DNA of 64,000 bases from Streptomyces thinghirensis (GCA_021502835.1 JAKFGP010000040.1:1-64000), one strand, 5' to 3'; positions 22,366-31,038 are shown, numbered from the stretch's first letter. The notes: a model not told the origin generated them from the letters alone. Program-made: numbers and translations.

Positions 22366-23642
22366 TCAGGAGGCCTCCCCACGCCCCGCAGGCCCCGCGC
22401 GCCTGCCGAGGCAGCCCCAGGTCCGTCGCGGTCGTCGAGTCGCCGTACTCCCGTACAGCGCTGGTCCGTGACACAACGCGCCCCCGGTGCACCACGATCC
22501 GGCTGTACGCCAGCGACAACGCCCCCGCCAGCCGGTCCCCGCGTACCGCGAGGAGTTCGGCCGGGAAGCCCGCCTCGACCCGTACCTCGGGAAGACCCAG
22601 GGCCGCCCGCGCCGCCGCGCTCACCGCGTCGTACGCGTCCTCCGGGCGCAGCCCGTGGCACGCGGCCAGCAGGTAGGCGGCCTCCAGGGGGTCACCGCGC
22701 CCGACCGGGTTGGACACGTCCCGCAGCGCACCGCTCCCGGCGGCCACCCGCACCCCGGCCGCGCGCAACAGCCGTACCGGAGCGGTGCCGTCGCGGCGGT
22801 CGACGGCGCCGCAGGCGCCCTGCGGTAGGCACACCACCGTCACCCCGGCCGCCGCGAGCCGGTCGGCGGCCTGGGCAGCCACGTCGGCTGGCAGGCGGCC
22901 CAGCCCGTCGCAGGGGCCGAGGGTCACTCCCGGGCGCAGCCCGCCCGCCATCGCCGCCAGCCGGGCCAGCCGCACCGGGTCGGCGGCGTCCGTGTGCAGG
23001 TCGACCGGGCAGCCGTGCTCGGCGGCGACCTCCAGGGCCGCCTCCGCGTACCCGGTCGGATCGGGGTCCAGGTCCGGACACCCGCCCACCACGTCCGCGC
23101 CCATCTTGACCGCGTCCCGCAGTATCGCCAACCCGTCGGCCCCGGCCACCCCGGTCAGCACCCTCGGCATCGCCACCGCGGTCAGCTCGGCCAGCCCGCG
23201 CAGCGGCGCGCGCGCCCGCAGCACGGCGGTCAGCGCGCCCAGCCCCGCGACGTCGCCCACCCGCACGTGTGCCCGCACCGCGGTCGCCCCGTGTCCCAGC
23301 TGGAGCAGGGCGGCCTCGGTGGCCCGGCGCTGGACGTCCTGGGGGGTCGTAGGAGACGGGGCCGGGGGCGTCGGCCGTGAGCGCCGTGTCGCCGTGGACG
23401 TGGGGTTCGGCGGGGGCCGGGAGGAGCAGGTAGCCGGAGAGGTCCACGCGGGTGCCGGGGCCGGATGCGCGGGCCGCCGTCAGGCTGCCGGCCGTGCCGA
23501 CCGCCTCGATGCGCCCGCCGTGCAGCCGTACGTCCACGGTCCGGCCGTCGGTGAGCCGCGCCCCGGACAGCAGGAGCGAGCCGCGGTCGGCGGGGCCCGA
23601 GGGGGAGGGCGAGTGGGGCGGCTGCGGCTGGCTGTCGGGCAT
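22366..23642 (-). CDS. Amidohydrolase, cytosine deaminase-like
   Basis: This is a metal-dependent hydrolase of about 420 residues. The N-terminal beta domain reads LLLSGARLTDGRTVDVRLHG; the metal-site region is LLLPAPAEPHVHGDTALTAD with an HxHxD arrangement; later come CPVDLHTDAADPVRLARLAA and VSNPVGRGDPLEAAYLLAAC. The family deaminates or hydrolyses cyclic amides such as cytosine or creatinine; the substrate cannot be named here. The ATG at 23640-23642 has AGAGGAG upstream. Breaks lie near 23340 and near the 3' end. The frame stays open past GLPRQARGACG, and the TGA at 22366-22368 is used only after one correction, so the end is provisional. Confidence 0.85.
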
Positions 23643-23853
23643 CGCGCTCCTCTGGGCTCGGACTGCGCAGTGGGGGACGCAAGATCACGCAGAGTGAGTC
23701 GAGCCTAGGACGGTGATCAGTCCGTGGCGCGGAGGAGCGCAATAGTCGTACCGGTGCGGTCTGCCGTCCCCGCGGCGGTGGGACGGGCCGGGACAGGGGC
23801 GGCGAAACGGATTTGGGCGATCGGCGGGCGACCGTGTACTGTCTTCATCGCTC

Positions 23854-23927
23854 GCCCCAATAGCTCAGTCGGCAGAGCGTCTCCATGGTAAGGAGAAGGT
23901 CAACGGTTCGATTCCGTTTTTGGGGCT
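23854..23927 (+). tRNA. tRNA-Thr (anticodon GGT)
   Basis: The acceptor GCCCCAA (23854-23860) pairs fully with TTGGGGC (23920-23926), discriminator T. D arm TAGCTCAGTCGGCAGAGC is present. The anticodon loop ATGGTAA gives GGT at 23887-23889. T-loop GGTTCGATTCC. It is 48 bases upstream of tRNA-Met. Confidence 0.95.
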
Positions 23928-23974
23928 CTGGTGTGAAAGGTTCCCGTCGCAAGGCGGGGGCCCGATCGCATCAC

Positions 23975-24047
23975 AGCGGTGTAGCTCAGTCGGTAGAGCA
24001 AGCGGCTCATAATCGCTGTGTCACCGGTTCAAGTCCGGTCACCGCTA
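23975..24047 (+). tRNA. tRNA-Met, elongator (anticodon CAT)
   Basis: The acceptor AGCGGTG (23975-23981) pairs fully with CACCGCT (24040-24046), discriminator A. Anticodon stem AGCGG/TCGCT with loop CTCATAA, anticodon CAT at 24008-24010. The first base pair is A-T, not the mismatch of an initiator tRNA, and the GC-pair run of initiator anticodon stems is missing, so it is the elongator. Confidence 0.93.
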
Positions 24048-24052
24048 CTTTC

Positions 24053-24090
24053 AGTAGCCGATTGCGGGGTCGGTCCTTCAATCGGCTACT
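24053..24090 (+). terminator. Hairpin after tRNA-Met, upstream of rpmG
   Basis: A perfect 12-bp inverted repeat AGTAGCCGATTG / CAATCGGCTACT with a 14-base loop, starting six bases after the tRNA. Likely the tRNA terminator or a processing hairpin before rpmG. Confidence 0.65.
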
Positions 24091-24136
24091 CTTCCTGCGT
24101 TAATACCATCAATCCGTTCGTCAAGGAGCACTTCAC

Positions 24137-24301
24137 GTGGCTGCCACCGACGTCCGCCCGAAGATCACGCTGGCCTGCGTGGAGTGCAAGGAGCGGAACT
24201 ACATCACCAAGAAGAACCGGCGTAACAACCCGGACCGACTGGAGATGAAGAAGCACTGCCCGCGTTGCAACGCGCACACCGCGCACCGCGAAACGCGATA
24301 A
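24137..24301 (+). CDS. rpmG: 50S ribosomal protein L33
   Basis: This is an intact 54-residue protein of the large ribosomal subunit. The sequence [20 protein letters not shown] to [14 protein letters not shown] carries the two CxxC zinc pairs (CVEC and CPRC), so this is the zinc-binding form of L33. GTG start at 24137, ribosome site AAGGAG at 24123-24128. It stands just after two tRNA genes and before a terminator. Confidence 0.97.
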   Translation: MAATDVRPKITLACVECKERNYITKKNRRNNPDRLEMKKHCPRCNAHTAHRETR

Positions 24302-24313
24302 AACAGGCTCGTA

Positions 24314-24350
24314 CACGAGGCCGTCCCCGAGGTTTGGGGGCGGCCTCGTG
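24314..24350 (+). terminator. Terminator after rpmG
   Basis: CACGAGGCCG and CGGCCTCGTG form a 10-bp stem continued by TCCCC/GGGGG around GAGGTTT; TCGTTT follows. It begins 13 bases after the rpmG stop. Confidence 0.8.
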
Positions 24351-24418
24351 TCGTTTGGTCCAGCGGTACCCGAGACGGCACCCACAGCCGCACAGAGCAG
24401 CAGGGAGGTTGCGAGCCC

Positions 24419-24874
24419 ATGGCGCGCTCGACCAGTCGTTCGTGGGGCGGACCTATCCGCCCACCGAGCCCTACGAGGTGGGCCGGGAGAAGATCCGCGA
24501 GTTCGCGGAGGCGGTGGGTGACGCCAATCCGGCGTACACGGACACGGAGGCCGCGAAGGCGCTTCGGCCATCCGGATGTGATCGCTCCGCCGACCTTCGT
24601 GTTCTCGATCACGTTCAAGGCGGCCGGTCAGGTCATCGAGGATCCCCAGCTCGGCCTGGACTACAGCCGAGTGGTGCACGGCGACCAGAAGTTCGCGTAC
24701 GTCCGTCCGGTGCGGGCCGGTGACCGGCTCACGGTGACCTCGACCATCGAGGCGATCAAGTCCATGGCGGGCAACGACATCCTGGACATCCGCGGCGAGG
24801 TCCACGACGAGGCCGGCGAGCACGTCGTGACCGCCTGGACCAAGCTCGTGGCCCGCGCGGCCGAGGAGGCGTGA
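24419..24874 (+). CDS. MaoC-like dehydratase, N-terminal-type subunit (HadA-like)
   Basis: This is a hot-dog fold protein of about 150 residues. YPPTEPYEVGREKIREFAEA and VGDANPAYTD form the FAS1-DH/MaoC N-terminal half; APPTFVFSITFKAAGQVIED and VHGDQKFAYVRPVRAGDRLT follow after a break near 24568. A two-base gain at the very start (ATGGCGCGCTCGACCAG, where the family reads MALDQ) hides the true N-terminus. It pairs with the next gene as a two-subunit (R)-3-hydroxyacyl hydratase. rpmG followed by two MaoC genes resembles the mycobacterial rpmG-hadAB arrangement, suggesting a role in fatty-acid metabolism; the exact substrate is unknown. Confidence 0.88.
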   Translation: MARSTSRSWGGPIRPPSPTRWAGRRSASSRRRWVTPIRRTRTRRPRRRFGHPDVIAPPTFVFSITFKAAGQVIEDPQLGLDYSRVVHGDQKFAYVRPVRAGDRLTVTSTIEAIKSMAGNDILDIRGEVHDEAGEHVVTAWTKLVARAAEEA

Positions 24875-24881
24875 GCATCCC

Positions 24882-25311
24882 ATGACGGCGAAGGTCACTT
24901 ACAGTGACGTCGAGGTCGGCACCGAACTGCCCGCGCGCGAGTTTCCCTGTGAACCGCGCCACTCTCGTGCGGTACGCGGGTGCCTCCGGCGACTTCAACC
25001 CGATCCACTGGAACGAGAAGTTCGCCAAGGAGGTCGGCCTGCCGGACGTCATCGCGCACGGCATGTTCACGATGGCCGAGGCGATCCGCGTGGTCACCGA
25101 CTGGACCGGCGACCCGGGCGCGGTCGTGGAGTACGGCGTCCGGTTCACCCGGCCCGTCGTGGTCCCGAACGACGACCACGGTGCCGTGATCGAGGTCAGC
25201 GGCAAGGTCGCGGCCAAGCTCGACGACAACACCGTCCGCGTCGACCTCACGGCCACCAGCGCCGGTCAGAAGGTCCTCGGCATGTCCCGGGCGGTCGTAC
25301 GACTCGCCTGA
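24882..25311 (+). CDS. MaoC-like dehydratase, catalytic subunit (HadB-like)
   Basis: This is a protein of about 142 residues carrying the hydratase-2 catalytic motif. ASGDFNPIHWNEKFAKEVGL has the Asp and His of the D-x(4)-H dyad, followed by GLPDVIAHGMFTMAEAIRVV. The end reads GQKVLGMSRAVVRLA. ATG at 24882, seven bases after the HadA-like stop, so they form an operon and most likely a heterodimer in which this subunit supplies catalysis. One break near 24948. Confidence 0.92.
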
Positions 25312-25440
25312 GACCGGGTGGCCGGTCCTCGTCCCCCGGCGGTTGGGCTGCCGGGAGGCGACGGGGGCCGGCCGGGGCCCATCCCCGCTACCCGCCGTGC
25401 GTGAGCGATGAGTCCGGGTGCCGGATCGGGTCTGTTCTGT

Positions 25441-26063
25441 ATGACCCGAATCATCGCTGACATCTCGATCTCTCCCTCGACGGTTACGTCACCGGGCCCG
25501 ACCCCGGCCCGGACAGCGGTCTGGGCACCGGCGGGGAGGCCCTGCACACCTGGGCGTTCTCCGACGACCCCGACGACCGCCGGATCCTGCGCGAGGGCGA
25601 CCGCCCGCTCGGGTGCCGTCGTCCTCGGCCGCCGGCTCTTCGACGTGGTCGACGGGCCGTACGGCTGGGACGACACGTCCGGCTACGGCGCCGGCGAGGT
25701 CGGCAAGCCCGCGTTCGTCGTCGTGACCCAGTTCGCAGGCCAGGTCGGTGCGACTCACCCACCTCGACTGGACGTTCGTCACCACCGGTCTGCCCGACGC
25801 CCTCGACGCCGCGCGGGGAGCGGGCGCCGAGGCGGCGTCGTCGGACGGCGGCAAGGACCTCGACGTCGTCCTCATGGGCGGCGGTGCCACGATCGGCTCG
25901 GCGCTAGACGCCAGGCTGGTCGACGACCTGTCCCTGCACCTCGCGCCCGTGGTGCTGGGCGCCGGGACGCCGCTGTTCACCGGCGGAGCGCCGCGCACGC
26001 TGGCTGCAGCGCGGCGTGACCCGGACATCGACCGCGACGCACCTGACGTACGACGTCCTGTGA
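25441..26063 (+). CDS. Dihydrofolate reductase-family (RibD C-terminal) reductase
   Basis: This is a protein of about 205 residues with the RibD C-terminal/bacterial DHFR-like fold. The start MTRIIADISIS continues after an early break near 25470 as LDGYVTGPDPGPDSGLG; RSGAVVLGRRLFDVVDGPYG, DLDVVLMGGGATIGSALDAR and LVDDLSLHLAPVVLGAGTPL are family blocks, the GGG loop binding NADPH. The C-terminus becomes THLTYDVL after a break near 26000. It may reduce a pteridine- or lactone-like substrate; none can be named. It ends 24 bases before the TetR operator. Confidence 0.85.
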
Positions 26064-26078
26064 CGTGTTCTCTTGGCG

Positions 26079-26115
26079 TTGACGTAGTTAGTGATTGAGT
26101 ACCAACTTACTTCGC
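26079..26115 (+). promoter_or_regulatory. TetR promoter with a GTTAGT-N8-ACCAAC operator
   Basis: A TTGACG box at 26079-26084 is followed by GTTAGT (26087-26092), eight bases, then ACCAAC (26101-26106). The half-sites are inverted repeats with one mismatch. The same spacing and half-site occur perfectly in front of the MFS gene, so this is probably the autoregulatory operator of the TetR gene that begins at 26116. Confidence 0.65.
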
Positions 26116-26687
26116 ATGGTCAGGATGAGTGCAGAGGAGCGGCGCGAGAGTGTCATCCGCGCGGCGACGAGCGAGTTCGCCCGGGGTGGCTACTACGGCA
26201 CGTCCACGGACGCCATCGCCAAGCGGGTGGAGAGTCTCCCAGCCGTACCTCTTCGGCTCTTCCCGAGCAAGAAGGCGATCTTCCTGGCGGCGGCGGAACG
26301 CTGCCTGCAGGACACCCGCCGGGTCTTCGAGGTGTCGTCCGAGGGTCTGCACGGCGAAGAGGCCCTGCAGGCCATGGCCGAGGCTACACGCGACTGATCG
26401 ACGAGCAGCCCGAGCGGCTCCAGATGCAGTTGCAGGTGTACGTCACGGTCGCGGCGGCGGAGGCGGCGGGGATCACGCGTTCGGCGAGATGGTCCGCAGG
26501 GGGCTGGCTGGATCTCTGGGACGCCGTGCGCCTGCCCCTCGGTGGCGACGTCAACGAGGCGACGACGTTCATGGCGTACGGGATGCTCATCAATGCCCTG
26601 GCCGGCATGGGCTTCCCGCCCGGACACCGGATCTGGGACGGCCTCCACCTCTCGGCGCAGGTCAGGCGGAACGAGGCAGGTGCGTAG
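26116..26687 (+). CDS. TetR-family transcriptional repressor
   Basis: This is a repressor of about 190 residues. The N-terminal helix-turn-helix reads RESVIRAATSEFARGGYYGT, STDAIAKRV and, across a break near 26237, VSQPYLF and LFPSKKAIFLAAAERCLQDT. The ligand domain includes LIDEQPERLQMQLQVYVTVA and EATTFMAYGMLINALAGMGF. Starts at 26116 and 26125 are both possible; I took the first because the operator stops just before it. Breaks also near 26385 and 26485. It shares an operator pattern with the MFS pump downstream, so it most likely represses that pump and itself until a toxic ligand binds. Confidence 0.88.
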
Positions 26688-26761
26688 GGGTGCACGGGCG
26701 TGTGTGGCGCGCAGGGCGTGCACGCCGCGCTCGGGGTGGGTGTTTCCGTATGCCCCGCGAA

Positions 26762-26781
26762 GTTAGTCAGTAATTACTAAC
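26762..26781 (+). promoter_or_regulatory. Palindromic operator in front of the MFS gene
   Basis: GTTAGT (26762-26767), eight bases CAGTAATT, ACTAAC (26776-26781): a perfect 6-8-6 inverted repeat in an AT-rich island of otherwise GC-rich DNA, with the inner AGTAATTACT also palindromic. It matches the site in the TetR promoter. Probable TetR binding site. Confidence 0.75.
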
Positions 26782-26823
26782 CAACCAAATCGATCGCGAT
26801 CAGTGGACACCCTCTGGGGAGAG

Positions 26824-27627
26824 ATGTCGCAGCAAAGCGCACGTCGTGGGGGAGCAGGCTGGGCCCTCGCCATCACCAGCGTCGCCGGTTTCATGGCGGC
26901 ACTGGACAATCTCGTCGTCACCACCGCCCTGCCCGCCATCCGCGAGGACCTGGGCGGGGCGCTGCACGACCTGGAATGGACGGTGAGTGCCTACACGCTC
27001 ACCTTCGCGGTGCTCCTGATGTTCGGCGCGGCCCTCGGTGACCGCTTCGGCCGCCGCAGGCTCTTCGTGGTCGGCCTCACCGTCTTCACCGGTGCCTCCG
27101 CCGCCGCGGCCCTGGCGCCCGGCATCGACTCGCTCATCGCCGCCCGCGCGGTCCAGGGCGTCGGCGCGGCGATCATGATGCCGCTGACGCTGACCCTGCT
27201 GACGGCCGCTGTGCCCGCCGAACGGCGCGGGATGGCGTACGGCATCTGATCATCAGCGGAATCGGCATGGCCCTGTTCTTCGCTCCCGCCTCCGCCCTGG
27301 TGATGTCCAGCGTCGTCCCGAAGGAGCAGGGCATCGCGTCGGGCGCGAACAACGCCCTGCGGGAGGTGGGCGGCGCGCTCGGCATCGCGATCATGGGCTC
27401 GATCTTCGCGGCGCAGGGCGGTTACGAGTCCGGGCAGTCCTTCGTCGACGGGCTGCGGCCCGCGGTCGCGGTGGGCGCCGGCGTGGTCGCTCTCGGAGGC
27501 TTCGCGGCCCTCGTGATCCCGTCCCGCCGCCGGGACGACCAGGCGTCCACCGACGGGCCCGGGGCCGGACCGGCACCGACAGCCGAACCCGTGCTCGTCC
27601 CGGCCGGGGGAAACGGCCTCCCGCTGA
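26824..27627 (+). CDS. MFS drug exporter (DHA2 type), middle third missing
   Basis: The first part reads AGWALAITSVAGFMAALDNL followed by VVTTALPAI (DHA2 motif D1 region), DLEWTVSAYTLTFAVLLMFG, ALGDRFGRRRLFVVGL (loop 2-3 signature) and GVGAAIMMPLTLTLLTAAVP to RRGMAYGI. The text then jumps at about 27248 straight to IISGIGMALFFAPASALVMS and VVPKEQGIASGANNALREVG, which belong late in the family. About 200 residues expected in a 14-helix transporter are absent. The product as read would not be a working pump. The end is uncertain: the frame is open to 27830 and the TGA at 27625-27627 needs a shift. GTG at 26803 is an alternative start. Likely regulated by the preceding TetR. Confidence 0.75.
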
Positions 27628-27727
27628 CGCACGCCCAAGCGCGAAGCGACGCACGAGAAGCCATGCACGAGAAACAAGGCCGACAAACGCAGCCCGAGAA
27701 ACAAGGCACGAGCGAAAGGAGTCCGAC

Positions 27728-28108
27728 ATGCCCACCCTTCCCTGGACCGTGCCGAACCGGCCGCCGCAGGCCACAAAGGTCCACGTCTTCGCCTCCCGCT
27801 TCGAGACCCGCACGCTGTGGGGAGCGCTGAAGTTCCTGGCGCGCACGCCGGGCGTGTGGCGCCAGATCGGGGGCGCGCCCGGAGCGTACGGCGCCTCCCT
27901 GAAGGCGGAGCCCTTCAAGCGGACGTTCTGGACGGTGTCCGCCTGGGAGTCGCCCGAGGCCCTCAAGACGTTCGCCCACTCCGGCAACCACGCGCCGACC
28001 TCTCGCGGGCTGTCCGCGCAGATGCGGGACTCGAAGTTCGCCTCCTGGGCGGCACCGAGCGACGAGCTCCCGGTGAGCTGGGCGGAGGTGCGGGAGCGGC
28101 TGCGCTGA
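27728..28108 (+). CDS. DUF3291-like (antibiotic monooxygenase fold) protein
   Basis: This is an intact 126-residue protein. ATG at 27728 with AAAGGAG upstream. HVFASRFETRTLWGALKFLA, FWTVSAWESPEALKTFAHSG and NHAPTSRGLSAQMRDSKFAS show the dimeric alpha-beta barrel pattern of DUF3291/ABM-like proteins, in which the tryptophan of FWTVSAWES and a later histidine are conserved. It probably travels with the MFS/TetR genes as a small detoxification unit. Substrate unknown. Confidence 0.8.
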   Translation: MPTLPWTVPNRPPQATKVHVFASRFETRTLWGALKFLARTPGVWRQIGGAPGAYGASLKAEPFKRTFWTVSAWESPEALKTFAHSGNHAPTSRGLSAQMRDSKFASWAAPSDELPVSWAEVRERLR

Positions 28109-28138
28109 GGGCCGGGTACGGACGGATATGAGGACAGG

Positions 28139-28168
28139 AAGCGCCCCGGCCGAGCGGTCGGGGCGTTT
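28139..28168 (+). terminator. Terminator before murB
   Basis: AAGCGCCCCG pairs with CGGGGCGTTT around a CCG...CGG inner stem, ending in TTT. It lies about 30 bases after the DUF3291 stop. Confidence 0.7.
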
Positions 28169-28211
28169 CCGCTGCCCCGTACTGTCAGTGCCGTCTCGTA
28201 GTCTTGGGCGC

Positions 28212-29267
28212 GTGCAGGAACTCCACGACGCCCCCCCGCCCCGCTGACCACCTTCCGGCTGGGAGGACCGGCGACCCGGCTGGTCACGGCCACGACCGAC
28301 GCCGAGGGTGATCGACGCCGTCCGCGAGGCCGACGACACCGGCATGCCCCTGCTGCTCATCGGCGGCGGCTCCAACCTGGTCATCGGCGACAAGGGCTTC
28401 GACGGCACCGCCCTGCACATCGCCACACGCGGCTTCTCCCTCGACGGCACGACGCTGGAGCTGGCGGCCGGCGAGATCTGGACCGACGCCGTCGCCCGCA
28501 CCGTCGAGGCCGGACTCGCCGGCGTCGAGTGCCTGGCCGGCATCCCCGGCTCGGCGGGCGCGACCCCCATCCAGAACGTCGGCGCGTACGGCCAGGGAGG
28601 TCTCCTCGACGATCACCGAGGGTGATCGCGTACGACCGCAGGTCCGGCGAGACCGTCACCCTCACCAACAGCGACTGCGGCTTCTCCTACCGCCACAGCC
28701 GCTTCAAGGCGGAGCCCGAACGGTACGTCGTCCTGCGTGTCCGCTTCGGGCTGGAGGACGCCGACGGGCTCTCCGCGCCCCTCCGCTACGCCGAGACGGC
28801 CCGCGCCCTCGGCGTGGAGCCCGGCGAGCGGGTACCGCTGACCGAAGCCCGCGACACCGTGCTGAAGCTGCGCGCCGGCAAGGGCATGGTCCTGGACCCC
28901 GAGGACCACGACACCTGGTCGGCCGGGTCGTTCTTCACCAACCCGATCCTCACGGACGAGGAGTTCGCGGTGTTCCGCGCGCGTGGACGAGCGCCTCGGT
29001 GCCGGTGCCGAGCCGCCCGCCTTCCCGGCCGGGGAGGGCCGTATCAAGACCTCCGCGGCCTGGCTGATCGACAAGGCCGGTTTCACCAAGGGCTACGGCA
29101 CCGGGTCCGCCCGCATCTCCACCAAGCACACCCTCGCCCTCACCAACCGCGGCGACGCGACCACGGAGGACCTGCTCGCCCTGGCCCGCGAGGTCGTCAC
29201 CGGCGTCCGCGAGGCCTTCGGCGTCACACTGGTCAACGAACCGGTGACGGTCGGCGTCAGCCTCTAG
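28212..29267 (+). CDS. murB: UDP-N-acetylenolpyruvoylglucosamine reductase
   Basis: MurB reduces UDP-GlcNAc-enolpyruvate to UDP-N-acetylmuramate, an early cytoplasmic step of peptidoglycan synthesis, using FAD and NADPH. FAD-binding blocks are PLLLIGGGSNLVIGDKGFDG and ECLAGIPGSAGATPIQNVGA. The catalytic serine region appears as DTWSAGSFFTNPIL; SAAWLIDKAGFTKGYGTGSA followed by RISTKHTLALTNRGDAT gives the C-terminal domain with the catalytic glutamate expected later in the protein. GTG at 28212 (VQELHDAPL) and TAG at 29265-29267 give about 351 residues, the normal length. Breaks lie near 28242, 28305, 28602 and 28980. Confidence 0.95.
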
Positions 29268-29289
29268 CCGCAGCCCGAAGTCCAGGGCG

Positions 29290-29923
29290 TCAGTACGCCA
29301 TGCCCACGCCCTGCTTCACGGTCCCCGCGTCCCCGGTCATCGCGAGCATCGCGTGAGCGACGTCGGCGCGGCCCATGGGATGGCCCTTGGACGGGAAGCC
29401 ACCGACCACCGTCCGGTACCGGCCGGACACCGGCTTGTCCTGCAGCCGCGGCGGCCGGGCGACCGTCCAGTCGGTGGCGCTGCGCGCCAGCTCGGCCTCC
29501 ATGGCGCGCAGATCGGCGTAGATGTCCTTGAGAACGGCGGAGACGACCCCGCGCACGCCCCGGTCCAGCAGCCCGGCGTCCTGCGGCTCGGGCCCGACCG
29601 GGGCGGCACTGACGACCAGCAGCCTGCGCACGCCCTCCGCCTCCATCGCGTCGAGTACCGTCCGGGTCAGCCTGGTCGCGACCCCGGCGTCGGCGCGGCG
29701 ACGTGCGCCGAGCCCGGACAGCACGGCGTCCCGCCCGGCCACCGCGGGCCCGCACCGCTGCGGGGTCGCTCAGGTCCGCGCGGAACACCTCCAGGCGCTC
29801 GCCGGTGACGGACAGCCGCGCGGGGTCCCGGACGACGGCCGTGACTTGGTGGCCGGCGTCGAGTGCCCGCCGGACGACTTCCTGGCCGATGCCTCCGGTG
29901 GCACCGAAGACGGTGAGCTTCAT
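29290..29923 (-). CDS. NAD(P)-binding protein of the NmrA/SDR type
   Basis: This is a Rossmann protein of about 211 residues. MKLTVFGATGGIGQEVVRRA carries the GATGGIG dinucleotide motif; VTAVVRDPARL, RRLLVVSAAPVGPEPQDAGL and SATDWTVARPPRLQDKPVSG follow. It lacks an obvious YxxxK, as in atypical SDRs. One break near 29755. ATG at 29921-29923. It is transcribed divergently from a TetR gene, with two palindromic sites in between, and is the likely target of that regulator. Confidence 0.88.
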
Positions 29924-29985
29924 GGCGTACTCCGTTCCGCACGGCGGCGTGGCTGCGCTCTGCGCTCTGGTGGTGAGCCCGGTGG

Positions 29986-30035
29986 GTGAGTACTCACTCA
30001 CTGCCCTCTCCTCTAGGGTGAGTAAGTACTCACCC
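29986..30035. promoter_or_regulatory. Two TetR-type operators in a divergent promoter
   Basis: GTGAGTACTCAC at 29986-29997 is a perfect 12-bp palindrome, and GGGTGAGTAAGTACTCACCC at 30016-30035 is a perfect 9-2-9 palindrome with the same core half-site GTGAGTA. Their centres lie about 34 bases apart, between the divergent starts of the NAD(P)-binding gene and the TetR gene. Likely binding sites for that TetR. Confidence 0.8.
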
Positions 30036-30062
30036 ACACGTCAAGCCCCGACGGGAGCAGCC

Positions 30063-30662
30063 ATGCCGTCCGCCAAGCCGGCCCGGGAACGCATCCTGGA
30101 CGCCGCCCACGAGCTGATGCTGACCGTCGGGCTGGCCCGCGCCACCACCCCAGGGAGATCGCCAAGGGAGCCGACTGCTCCGAGGCCGCGCTGTACAAGC
30201 ACTTCGCGAGCAAGGAGGAGCTCTTCATCCGCGTCCTGTCCGAACGGCTGCCGCGGCTGACTCCTTTGCTGCACGGCCTCGCCACGGAGCCGGGCCGCGC
30301 CTCCCTGGAGGAGAACCTCACGGAGATCGCCCGACAGGCCGCGCTCTTCTACGAGCAGAGCTTCCCGATCGCCGCCTCGCTGTACGCCCAGACGCAGCTC
30401 AAGCGGCGGCACGACGACGCGATGCGGGAGCTCGGCACCGGGCCGCACCTGCCGATCGAGGGCCTCGACGCCTACCTGCGCACCGAGCAGGCCGCAGGGC
30501 GCGCTCGGCGCCGACGCGGACACCTTCGCCGCCGCGTCGCTCCTGCTGGGCGCCTGCTCGCAGCGGGCGTTCGCGTACGACGCGACGCGCACCGGCACCC
30601 GTCCACCGGTGGACGACTTCGCGCGGCGACTGGCCCGGACGCTGCTCGCGGGAATCTGCTGA
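30063..30662 (+). CDS. TetR-family transcriptional regulator
   Basis: This is a regulator of about 198 residues. The helix-turn-helix spans ARERILDAAHELMLTVGLAR and, after a break near 30151, EAALYKHFASKEELFIRVLS. The ligand-binding part includes LTEIARQAALFYEQSFPIAA and, after a break near 30500, AAASLLLGACSQRAFAYDAT. It ends RTLLAGIC at the TGA at 30660-30662. Divergent from an NAD(P)-binding protein gene. Confidence 0.9.
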
Positions 30663-30720
30663 ACTGCTGCCCGACGCGGGGCGGGACACGCGGCCGGGCG
30701 GGGGCAGGCCCCGACGGCCC

Positions 30721-30995
30721 GCAGCTGGGCGCGGACGAGCCCCGACTACCTGCGGCCGGGCGTGGACGAGCCCTGGCTGCCCGGAGCCGGGCGCGGACTA
30801 GCCCGGACGGCCGCAGCTGGGCGCGGACGAGCCCCGACTACCTGCGGCCGGGCGTGGACGAGCCCTGGCTGCCCGGAGCCGGGCGCGGACTAGCCCGGAC
30901 GGCTCGCAGTTGGGCGCGGACGAGCCCCGACTACCTGCGGCCGGGCGTGGACGAGCTCCGGCTGCCCGGAGCCGGGCGCGGACGAGCCCCGGCCC
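30721..30995. repeat. 92-bp minisatellite, about three copies, in a gene-free stretch
   Basis: Copies begin at 30721, 30813 and 30906 (period 92 then 93). Each starts GCAGCTGGGCGCGGACGAGC and itself contains three shorter echoes of GGGCGNGGACNAGCCC. The stretch 30663-31038 between the convergent TetR and add genes holds nothing else that I can see; no coding sequence is supported. Confidence 0.9.
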
Positions 30996-31038
30996 ACCGC
31001 CACCGAACGCCAGACGGACGACCCCTGCTCGTGCCCGG

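Noticed and set aside
21301..23109. Long plus-strand open frame over the SDR and amidohydrolase genes
   Set aside because: The minus-strand genes have clear family motifs, starts and stops; the plus-strand product is Arg/Pro-rich antisense translation.
30721..30995. CRISPR array
   Set aside because: Repeat units are directly adjacent and 92 bases long, with no unique spacers and no cas genes.
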